Assembly: GCA_017694765.1 (NCBI GenBank) | Contig: JADIML010000051.1 | Span: 1 to 6,302, forward strand | Length of the DNA stretch: 6,302 nt | DNA from: Candidatus Scybalomonas excrementavium | Lineage (GTDB): Bacteria > Bacillota > Clostridia > Lachnospirales > Lachnospiraceae | Direction: 5' to 3' | In this document: in pieces, positions 1-5,145 of the stretch | Layout of the letters: each line of letters starts with the position of its first letter | Numbering within the stretch: the first letter of the stretch is position 1 | Notes under the pieces: model-generated | What the model was told of the DNA's origin: nothing | What the model saw: only the letters and a program-made list of their open reading frames with translations | Database searches by the model: none | Made by a program: the position numbers and the translations under genes

Positions 1-69
1 CCATAGGCCTATGGATACGAAATCAACGCTAAATGTTTCCCCGGCAGCAAACAAAACTTTGTATAATTT
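1..69 (-). other. Start of an untranslated leader, cut by the window edge
   Basis: Downstream of the leftward promoter, about 69 nt of predicted transcript contain no start codon with a ribosome binding site, so the region reads as a 5' untranslated leader. It is more GC-rich than its surroundings, with GCTGCCGGGGAAAC at 35-48 (minus strand), and ends at the window edge in a perfect 14-bp palindrome CCATAGGCCTATGG (1-14). A leader this long and partly structured could be the beginning of a cis-regulatory RNA, but too little is visible to name a class. Confidence 0.35.
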
Positions 70-75
70 TCGTTT

Positions 76-104
76 AATATAACATCCTATTTCCAAAAAG
101 TCAA
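76..104 (-). promoter_or_regulatory. Leftward sigma-A-type promoter for a gene outside the window
   Basis: On the minus strand there is a -35 box TTGACT (99-104), a 17-bp spacer and a -10 box TATATT (76-81), each 5 of 6 matches to consensus. Transcription would start near position 69 and run leftward out of the window. The promoter lies beyond the citrate synthase terminator, so it should serve the next gene to the left. It is inferred from sequence match only, but spacing and boxes are good for an AT-rich Firmicute. Confidence 0.55.
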
Positions 105-140
105 TCATATTTCCGTTGGTTGATAGTATAAAACTTATCT

Positions 141-170
141 ATAGAAAAGGAACGCCTACATCGGCGTTCC
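141..170 (-). terminator. Rho-independent terminator of the citrate synthase gene
   Basis: A perfect 8-bp stem (GGAACGCC at 149-156 pairing with GGCGTTCC at 163-170) encloses a 6-nt loop. Read on the minus strand it is followed by TTTTCTAT (148 down to 141). It lies 27 nt past the citrate synthase stop codon and so ends that transcript. The plus-strand side lacks a T tract, so it acts mainly leftward. Confidence 0.85.
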
Positions 171-197
171 ATAACCCATACTAATTGCCCCGTTCTT

Positions 198-1562
198 TTA
201 TCTCTCTTTTAATGGTGTATAACTTTTTCTTGGTGCTACTGCTTTATAAGCTGGACGGATAATCTTACCTTCATTAATTAACTCTTCTAATCGATGAGCA
301 CTCCAACCTGCAATTCTTGCGATTGCAAAAATTGGTGTATATAATTCCATCGGTAAGTCAAGCATAGAATATACAAACCCACTATAAAAATCGATATTTG
401 GACTAACACCTTTATAAATTCTTCGTTCTCTTGCTATAAGCTCTGGTGCTAAACGTTCTACCCTTGCATAAAGCGCATATTCTTTTTCTCGTCTCTTTGA
501 AGCTGATAATTTTCCTACATAGGATTTAAAAACTTCTGCTCTTGGATCTGATAAGGAATATACGGCATGTCCCATACCATAGATAAGTCCTTGTTTATCA
601 AACCTCTCTTTACGAAGAAGTCCTAATAAGTAATCAGAAACTTCCTGATCATCTTCCCAGTTAGATATACTTTGTTTCATATCTTCAAACATTTGCACAA
701 CCTTAATGTTAGCTCCACCATGTTTTGGTCCTTTTAGAGAACCAAGAGAAGCTGCTATTGCAGAGTATGTATCCGTTCCTGATGATGTTACAACATGGTT
801 GGTAAAAGTTGAGTTATTTCCTCCTCCATGTTCTGCGTGAAGCACGAGGGCAATATCTAAAATTTTAGCTTCTAATTCTGTATATTCTCCATCCGAACGC
901 AATAAGTGTAAAATATTTTCTGCTGTTGATAACCCTTCCTTTGGTTGGTGAATAAAAAGACTTTGACCATTGACATAATGATTATAAGCCTGATATCCAT
1001 AAACCGCTAATAACGGAAAAATTGCAATTAATTGAATACATTGACGAAGAACATTTTCAATCGAAGTGTCATCTGCCTTCTCATCATAAGAATACATAGT
1101 AAGCACACTTCTTGCCAATGTATTCATCATGTCTTTACTTGGAGCTTTCATAATAATATCACGTACAAAACTTGTCGGTAATGAGCGATACTCTGCTAAT
1201 AATTTTTGAAATTCATCCAACTGCTCTTTTGTTGGCAACTCTCCAAATAATAATAGATAAATAGTCTCTTCAAATCCAAAACGTTTTTCCTTAATAAAAC
1301 CACTTACAATTTCACGAATATTAATCCCTCTATAATAAAGCCTTCCTTGACAAGGAACCATTTCATGATCCTCTACTACATAAGATTGCATTTGTGAAAT
1401 TTCCGTTAGACCTGTTAAAACTCCCTGTCCACTCACATCACGTAATCCTCGTTTTACATCATATTTTTTATAGAATTCTGGGTCAATTTGTCCATTTTTT
1501 ATACATAGTCCTGCTAAATTTTCAATCTGTGGTATAACTTCTGAAAAATTTTTATCTTGCAT
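198..1562 (-). CDS. gltA: Citrate synthase (Si-type, citrate/2-methylcitrate synthase family)
   Basis: Cytoplasmic enzyme condensing acetyl-CoA with oxaloacetate to citrate; a 2-methylcitrate side activity cannot be excluded. Counting from an in-frame ATG at 1604, the three family active-site residues are present: His259 in HAEHGGG, His295 in GPKHGGAN and Asp353 in SDPR, with GMGHAVY just before the last. NIDFYSG and IARIAGWSAHRLEE near the C terminus also match the family. From the chosen start the protein is 454 aa, in the usual range. The ATG at 1604 is rejected because it overlaps the predicted promoter -10 region and transcription should begin near 1601. The purine-rich AGGGAAGGA at 1572-1580 is a ribosome binding site 9 nt before the ATG at 1562; the ATG at 1571 (AGGG 5 nt upstream) is the close alternative. 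The gene is single, with its own promoter and terminator, and no aconitase or isocitrate dehydrogenase gene lies beside it in the window. Confidence 0.95.
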   Translation of the reverse strand: MQDKNFSEVIPQIENLAGLCIKNGQIDPEFYKKYDVKRGLRDVSGQGVLTGLTEISQMQSYVVEDHEMVPCQGRLYYRGINIREIVSGFIKEKRFGFEETIYLLLFGELPTKEQLDEFQKLLAEYRSLPTSFVRDIIMKAPSKDMMNTLARSVLTMYSYDEKADDTSIENVLRQCIQLIAIFPLLAVYGYQAYNHYVNGQSLFIHQPKEGLSTAENILHLLRSDGEYTELEAKILDIALVLHAEHGGGNNSTFTNHVVTSSGTDTYSAIAASLGSLKGPKHGGANIKVVQMFEDMKQSISNWEDDQEVSDYLLGLLRKERFDKQGLIYGMGHAVYSLSDPRAEVFKSYVGKLSASKRREKEYALYARVERLAPELIARERRIYKGVSPNIDFYSGFVYSMLDLPMELYTPIFAIARIAGWSAHRLEELINEGKIIRPAYKAVAPRKSYTPLKER

Positions 1563-1571
1563 TTCTTTCAT

Positions 1572-1580
1572 TCCTTCCCT
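1572..1580 (-). promoter_or_regulatory. Ribosome binding site that sets the citrate synthase start
   Basis: AGGGAAGGA on the minus strand lies 9 nt before the ATG at 1562, or with its AGGG part 5 nt before the ATG at 1571. Upstream of the longer in-frame ATG at 1604 there is only a weak GGAAAA. This supports one of the two inner starts. Confidence 0.6.
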
Positions 1581-1607
1581 CACTGTAAAAAAATTTTTTC
1601 TCATTAT

Positions 1608-1636
1608 ATCATAATTTTTCCATTTACACCTGTCAT
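1608..1636 (-). promoter_or_regulatory. Promoter of the citrate synthase gene
   Basis: Minus-strand -35 box ATGACA (1631-1636) and -10 box TATGAT (1608-1613), each 5 of 6 to sigma-A consensus, are separated by exactly 17 bp. The predicted start of transcription is near 1601. A second -10-like TATAAT overlaps at 1603-1608 but has no -35 box at proper spacing. The resulting leader is only about 30-40 nt and contains the ribosome binding site. No operator or catabolite-response site was recognised. Confidence 0.6.
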
Positions 1637-1758
1637 TTTATAAAAATTTAACATTTTAAACTATTTATTCAATTTTTATTCATATTTTCAAGATATTTAC
1701 AGTATATTTTTAGTACATACATTCTTTCATTTTAGTATACTCTTTTTATCTTTTCTAT

Positions 1759-2106
1759 CTAAGAAGGAAAGAAGTTTTTCATTTCTGCTTCTATGGCTTT
1801 CTTCAGCTCTCTTGTCTTTCTCGAATCTTTTCGATATTTCCCATTTCTATAATATACAACATCTTCTTCTTTGATTCTCTTTGGAAACTTTTTACGTTCT
1901 ACTTGCGTTTCTTCTCCTTTTTCATTTTCTAAAATTACAACTTCCCCTTCCATTCGGCTTACAACATAATATTCTTTCTTTGCTACTGTTTTTTTGGCTG
2001 CTAATACGCTATCTGTTCCTCCACAAATAACACTGATCACAATTCCTATAAAAATGCCTAATACAATTAGTAAAGCATATCTTTTTTCTTTCTGTGCTAA
2101 AGTCAT
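1759..2106 (-). CDS. Small membrane-anchored protein with DUF3006-like domain
   Basis: A 115-aa protein. Residues 10-28 form one hydrophobic helix (ALLIVLGIFIGIVISVICG) preceded by a short KEKR stretch, so it is probably an N-terminally anchored protein with its C-terminal part outside the cell; cleavage after VLAA (about residue 37) is also possible. Residues 46-113 resemble DUF3006: a short beta-rich start (VVSRMEGEVVILENEKG), a FPKRIKEEDVVYY segment in place of the family's LP-x-x-x-KEGDV, then NGKYRKDSRKT and a charged C-terminal helix. The domain's function is unknown to me. The start at 2106 is chosen because AAGGAG (2113-2118) lies 6 nt upstream. A longer frame running up to 2205 would begin inside the sfsA terminator stem. 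The terminator upstream means the gene needs its own promoter; the best candidate is weak. No clear terminator follows it, so readthrough into the citrate synthase gene is possible. Confidence 0.8.
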   Translation of the reverse strand: MTLAQKEKRYALLIVLGIFIGIVISVICGGTDSVLAAKKTVAKKEYYVVSRMEGEVVILENEKGEETQVERKKFPKRIKEEDVVYYRNGKYRKDSRKTRELKKAIEAEMKNFFPS

Positions 2107-2112
2107 ATATTT

Positions 2113-2118
2113 CTCCTT
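2113..2118 (-). promoter_or_regulatory. Ribosome binding site that sets the DUF3006-like gene start
   Basis: AAGGAG on the minus strand is 6 nt before the ATG at 2106. It is the only strong Shine-Dalgarno match in this frame and excludes the upstream in-frame ATG at 2205. Confidence 0.8.
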
Positions 2119-2149
2119 TTTTATGATTTGCTTTGGCAAGTTCTTCTTT

Positions 2150-2176
2150 ACTATACATAAGGCTATTTTGTTTGAA
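2150..2176 (-). promoter_or_regulatory. Weak candidate promoter for the DUF3006-like gene
   Basis: A -10-like TATAGT (2150-2155) is preceded 15 bp upstream by TTCAAA (2171-2176) on the minus strand. The spacing is short and the -35 match poor. It is listed because the gene lies directly behind a strong terminator and so should have a promoter in the 74 bp between 2106 and 2180. Confidence 0.25.
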
Positions 2177-2179
2177 TAG

Positions 2180-2210
2180 AAAAAGGTGTCCCTAGTTGGG
2201 GACACCTTTT
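2180..2210 (-). terminator. Strong rho-independent terminator of the oxidoreductase-sfsA operon
   Basis: AAAAGGTGTCCC (2181-2192) and its exact complement (2199-2210) form a 12-bp stem with a 6-nt loop. On the minus strand the stem is followed by TTTTT then CTATTC. It begins 6 nt after the sfsA stop codon. The plus-strand side also ends in TTTT, so it could work in both directions, though no rightward gene here needs it. Confidence 0.9.
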
Positions 2211-2216
2211 CTTAGA

Positions 2217-2909
2217 CTACATATTCTCTTTTAAATCTACATCAATTTTTTGATCAATCCATAATTCATCTTGTGTTACAAAACAATCATAAGCCAAAAT
2301 ATGAACACCTTCTCTTTTCGCTTTCATTAATGCCTGTTGAAATTCTGGTTGCGTTTGTATATTCGGCTCAAATTTTACAATCCCTTTGAGCTGAATGACA
2401 AAGATAATATAAGCTTCATATCCATCTTTTCTACAGTCACATAGTTCTTTTATATGTTTGATTCCTCTCTCAGTTGGTGCATCTGGAAATTTCGCAATTT
2501 GCTCTTCTTCTAAAGTAACACCCTTTACTTCTATAAAACATCGCTTTTCTCCTGCCTCTACATAGAAATCAAACCTAGAATTTCCATATGTTTTTTCTCG
2601 CTTCACAAGAGATGGATTTGCATAAAGCCCCCCTTCTTTTAACCATTCTTCTACAACTTTATTTGGTGCTTGAGAGTCCATATTAATTAGAATATCACCT
2701 TTTTTTACTCCAATAAGAGAATATTTTGTTTTCCTATTTGGATTATCATGTTCTTCTAAAAAGACAGTCACGCCTTCTATGAGTAGTTCTTTACATCGCC
2801 CAGTATTTTTAACGTGACACTTTACAACTTCACCATCTAGTTCAACATAAGCAATAAAGCGATTTGGTCGACTTAGAAAGATTCCTTGTCTTATATTTTT
2901 ATATTTCAT
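2217..2909 (-). CDS. sfsA: SfsA family protein (sugar fermentation stimulation protein; putative DNA/RNA nuclease)
   Basis: At 230 aa this is a full-length SfsA. The family is named for E. coli SfsA, linked to maltose gene expression and DNA binding; later structural work on the family describes an N-terminal OB-like domain and a C-terminal nuclease-like fold. Here residues 1-75 hold the N-terminal part (RPNRFIAYVELDGE, CHVKNTGRCKELL). The C-terminal part has SRFDFYV and FIEVKGVTL, giving a PD-(D/E)XK-type set of Asp114, Glu127 and Lys129, followed by the family block FPDAPTERGIKHIKEL (141-156). The ATG overlaps the stop of the upstream oxidoreductase gene as TAATG. Only a distant GAGG (13 nt away) serves as ribosome binding site, so translation is probably coupled to the upstream gene. 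A strong terminator follows the stop directly. The cellular substrate is not known from sequence. Confidence 0.95.
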   Translation of the reverse strand: MKYKNIRQGIFLSRPNRFIAYVELDGEVVKCHVKNTGRCKELLIEGVTVFLEEHDNPNRKTKYSLIGVKKGDILINMDSQAPNKVVEEWLKEGGLYANPSLVKREKTYGNSRFDFYVEAGEKRCFIEVKGVTLEEEQIAKFPDAPTERGIKHIKELCDCRKDGYEAYIIFVIQLKGIVKFEPNIQTQPEFQQALMKAKREGVHILAYDCFVTQDELWIDQKIDVDLKENM

Positions 2910-3772
2910 TATTTTCTATATGCCTCAATCAATGCTTGCGTTCCTAAGTCTCCTAATCCTGCTTCATCCATAGATTCATATGTTTTTAACACAGTTTCTA
3001 ATACTTGTAACTCGTTTCCTCTTTGCTGGCTTTCTTCCAAAGCAATTTTCATATCTTTAATAAAGTGTTTAATAAAAAATCCTGGTGCATAGTCTTCTTT
3101 TAACATTTTAGGACCATTATTATCCATCTGCCAACTACCTGCTGCTCCTGCACAAATACTATGCAACATTTTTTCTAAATGTAATCCAGCAGCTTCTCCA
3201 TAAGCAATTGCTTCTGCCACACCAGCAATTGTTCCTGCTATTGCAATCTGATTCGCCATCTTAGTATGTTGTCCAGCTCCTGCTAATCCTTCATATATAA
3301 TATTGGTTCCCATAGCTTCAAACACTTTATAACAAGCCTCAAAATGCTCTTTCTCTCCACCAACCATAATGGATAGTGTTCCATTTTTTGCACCCGTATC
3401 TCCACCTGATACAGGAGCATCCAAAGCATATTTTTGTACAACTTTTGCTTCTTCATAAATTCTCTTTGAAAGAAGTGGACTTGTTGTTGTCATATCAATC
3501 AAATATGCCCCTTCTTTTGCATTGGCAATAATACCTGCTTCTCCAAAATAAACTTCTTCTACATCTTTTGGATAACCTACAATCGTAATTACTACATCTT
3601 TATCTTTGACACATTCTTTGACACTATCACACCATAATGCTCCTTCAAAAATAAGCTCTTCTGCCTTCTCTTTTGTTCTTGTATAAATCGATACTTCATA
3701 ACCTTTCTCTCTTAAATTACGAACCATAGATTTTCCCATTACACCAATCCCAATAAATCCTATTGTTTTCAT
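2909..3772 (-). CDS. Beta-hydroxyacid dehydrogenase-family NAD(P)-dependent oxidoreductase
   Basis: A 287-aa cytoplasmic enzyme of the 3-hydroxyisobutyrate dehydrogenase / tartronate semialdehyde reductase / glyoxylate reductase group, which interconverts beta-hydroxyacids and semialdehydes. The N-terminal Rossmann domain opens with the family signature GFIGIGVMGKSMVRNL (5-20). Substrate-binding DAPVSGGDTGAKNGT is at 118-132, GAGQHTKMANQ at 165-175 carries the catalytic Lys171, and FIKDMKIALEES (237-248) lies in the C-terminal helical domain. Arg31 in YTRT after the second strand suggests preference for NADP(H), an inference. The exact substrate cannot be read from sequence. AAGGAG (3780-3785) stands 7 nt before the ATG, and the promoter is at 3838-3866. 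It is the first gene of a two-gene operon with sfsA, which starts within its stop codon. Confidence 0.93.
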   Translation of the reverse strand: MKTIGFIGIGVMGKSMVRNLREKGYEVSIYTRTKEKAEELIFEGALWCDSVKECVKDKDVVITIVGYPKDVEEVYFGEAGIIANAKEGAYLIDMTTTSPLLSKRIYEEAKVVQKYALDAPVSGGDTGAKNGTLSIMVGGEKEHFEACYKVFEAMGTNIIYEGLAGAGQHTKMANQIAIAGTIAGVAEAIAYGEAAGLHLEKMLHSICAGAAGSWQMDNNGPKMLKEDYAPGFFIKHFIKDMKIALEESQQRGNELQVLETVLKTYESMDEAGLGDLGTQALIEAYRK

Positions 3773-3837
3773 TTCTTTTCTCCTTTCCTATTTGAATCCA
3801 AAATTTTTTATTTCTCCATCGTATGAATACTGTATTT

Positions 3838-3866
3838 AGTATACTCATTTTCTTTCTCTCAGACAA
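3838..3866 (-). promoter_or_regulatory. Promoter of the oxidoreductase-sfsA operon
   Basis: Minus-strand -35 box TTGTCT (3861-3866) and -10 box TATACT (3838-3843) are 17 bp apart. Transcription should start near 3831, leaving a leader of about 59 nt with the AAGGAG ribosome binding site at its end. No operator palindrome is evident. It sits in the 243-bp divergent region shared with the rightward lipoprotein gene. Confidence 0.6.
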
Positions 3867-3959
3867 GTAGTTGTTCTAAGAATCTATTTTCTTTCTATGT
3901 ACTTTTTGAAAATCTTTGACATTTCTAACTATCTAGTAATTCATTCTACTCTTATTATT

Positions 3960-3990
3960 TTGTCACGCTTTTTCTTTCTTTGCATATACT
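3960..3990 (+). promoter_or_regulatory. Candidate promoter of the substrate-binding lipoprotein gene
   Basis: TTGTCA (3960-3965, 5 of 6) and TATACT (3985-3990, 5 of 6) are separated by 19 bp, slightly long. Transcription would begin near 3997, giving a very short leader of about 19 nt. A perfect -35 TTGACA also occurs at 3916-3921, but no good -10 box follows it at 16-18 bp. Confidence 0.45.
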
Positions 3991-4015
3991 AGTGTAAAAA
4001 GTTTTTGGTGTTTTT

Positions 4016-5020
4016 ATGAGAAAGCTAGTAGGTATTGTTTTTATATTAACTGGTGTTTTCATTCTTTCTTCGCTAACAGCTTGTGGAACAAAGGAAAAAA
4101 GTTCCCTTGCAAAAATTACACTAAATGAAGTAGCTCATTCTATTTTCTATGCTCCTCAATATGTTGCTTATGAAAAAGGATATTTTAAAGATGTCGGTCT
4201 TGACGTTCATATTGTAACTGGTTTTGGGGCTGATAAAACGATGACTGCTCTTATTAGTGGTGATGCTGATATTGGATTTATGGGTTCTGAGGCTTCTATT
4301 TATCAATATAATCAAGGAAATGAAGATTACGCTATTAATTTTGCCCAATTAACGCAACGTGCTGGAAACTTCCTTGTGTCAAGAGAAAATACGGATTCCT
4401 TTCAATGGAGTGAACTAAAGGGAAAACAGATTATCGGTGGACGAAAAGGTGGTATGCCACAAATGATCTTAGAATATGTGTTAAAGAAAAATGGTCTTAA
4501 TCCCACTACAGATGTAGAACTCATTCAAAACGTTGATTTTGCAAATACTGCTGGAGCTTTTGCTGGTGGAACTGGCGATTATACTGTAGAATTTGAACCA
4601 AATGCCACTTCTTTGGAACAGGAAGGTGTTGGTTATGTTGTATCATCACTAGGTATAGAAAGTGGATATGTTCCTTATACTGCTTACTGTGCCAAAAAGA
4701 GTTATATCGAAAAACATTCTGATATTATTCAAAAATTTACGAATGCTATTTATAAAGGTCAACAATTTGTGGCAACTCATACACCAGAAGAAATTGCTAA
4801 AGTGATAAAACCACAATTTCCTGAAACAGATCTTGCCACTTTAACTTCTATTATAAAGCGTTATGCTGAGCAAGACACTTATAAAGAAAATCCAATGTTT
4901 GAAGAAGAATCTTTTGCGCTTCTTCAAGATATTTTAAAAGAAGCTGGAGAACTTACCAATCCGGTTGAATACTCTACTTTAGTTAATACAACATTTGCTA
5001 CACAAGCAGTAAGTGAATAA
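4016..5020 (+). CDS. ABC transporter substrate-binding lipoprotein, NMT1/THI5-like family
   Basis: A 334-aa extracytoplasmic receptor of the NMT1/THI5-like (SsuA/TauA/ThiY-related) group, which binds small nitrogen- or sulfur-containing solutes such as pyrimidine precursors or sulfonates and passes them to a permease. The N terminus has two basic residues, a hydrophobic stretch (4-20) and lipobox LTAC with Cys23 as the lipidated residue. The binding domain follows: NEVAHSIFYAPQYVAYEKGYF (37-57, a typical opening), then GADKTMTALISGDADIGFMG (71-90), GRKGGMPQ (142-149) and VEFEPNA (191-197). The ligand cannot be assigned from sequence. The ribosome binding site is weak: GGTG 5 nt before the ATG, no AGGAGG. 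No permease or ATPase gene is adjacent: the gene to the left is divergent and the one to the right convergent. It must therefore use a transporter encoded elsewhere, or have another role. Confidence 0.92.
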   Translation: MRKLVGIVFILTGVFILSSLTACGTKEKSSLAKITLNEVAHSIFYAPQYVAYEKGYFKDVGLDVHIVTGFGADKTMTALISGDADIGFMGSEASIYQYNQGNEDYAINFAQLTQRAGNFLVSRENTDSFQWSELKGKQIIGGRKGGMPQMILEYVLKKNGLNPTTDVELIQNVDFANTAGAFAGGTGDYTVEFEPNATSLEQEGVGYVVSSLGIESGYVPYTAYCAKKSYIEKHSDIIQKFTNAIYKGQQFVATHTPEEIAKVIKPQFPETDLATLTSIIKRYAEQDTYKENPMFEEESFALLQDILKEAGELTNPVEYSTLVNTTFATQAVSE

Positions 5021-5060
5021 AACTATAAATTTTTGTAGTATAATATCATCTGAATAACCA

Positions 5061-5120
5061 AAAAAGAGGGTATCGCAAAATCATCAAAATAGATGATAAA
5101 GTGATACCCTCTTTGTTTCT
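5061..5120. terminator. Bidirectional terminator with a nested hairpin
   Basis: An outer stem pairs 5063-5076 with 5101-5114 (14 bp including one G-U; AAAGAGGGTATC against GATACCCTCTTT). Its interior contains a second 6-bp hairpin, ATCATC (5080-5085) with GATGAT (5092-5097). On the plus strand CTTTGTTTCTTTC follows; on the minus strand TTTTTT follows the stem. It lies between the convergent lipoprotein genes, 42 nt after the rightward stop and 31 nt after the leftward stop, and should end both transcripts. Confidence 0.85.
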
Positions 5121-5145
5121 TTCATTGGAAACAGATGCTTTTTCA

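Noticed and set aside
1605..1758. Possible small gene or RNA between the DUF3006-like and citrate synthase genes
   Set aside because: The stretch is very AT-rich, with no frame having a ribosome binding site and no stable hairpin; only the citrate synthase promoter is supported.
1994..2179. 61-codon rightward open frame
   Set aside because: It lies opposite the DUF3006-like gene and its upstream region, and its hydrophobic, Phe-rich product is typical of antisense translation.
2107..2205. Upstream 33-codon extension of the DUF3006-like gene
   Set aside because: It begins inside the sfsA terminator stem, lacks a ribosome binding site, and precedes a much better start at 2106.
2886..3092. 68-codon rightward open frame
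   Set aside because: It is antisense to the oxidoreductase-sfsA junction, with no recognisable domain.
3916..3944. Perfect -35 box TTGACA as part of a second rightward promoter
   Set aside because: No acceptable -10 box follows at 16-18 bp; the best hexamers there match only 3 of 6 positions.
3773..4015. Possible riboswitch or small gene in the divergent intergenic region
   Set aside because: Apart from the two opposing promoters and the ribosome binding sites, I see no conserved RNA motif, strong hairpin or start codon with a ribosome binding site.
4121..4348. 75-codon leftward open frame
   Set aside because: It lies fully inside and opposite the substrate-binding lipoprotein gene, which has clear family motifs.
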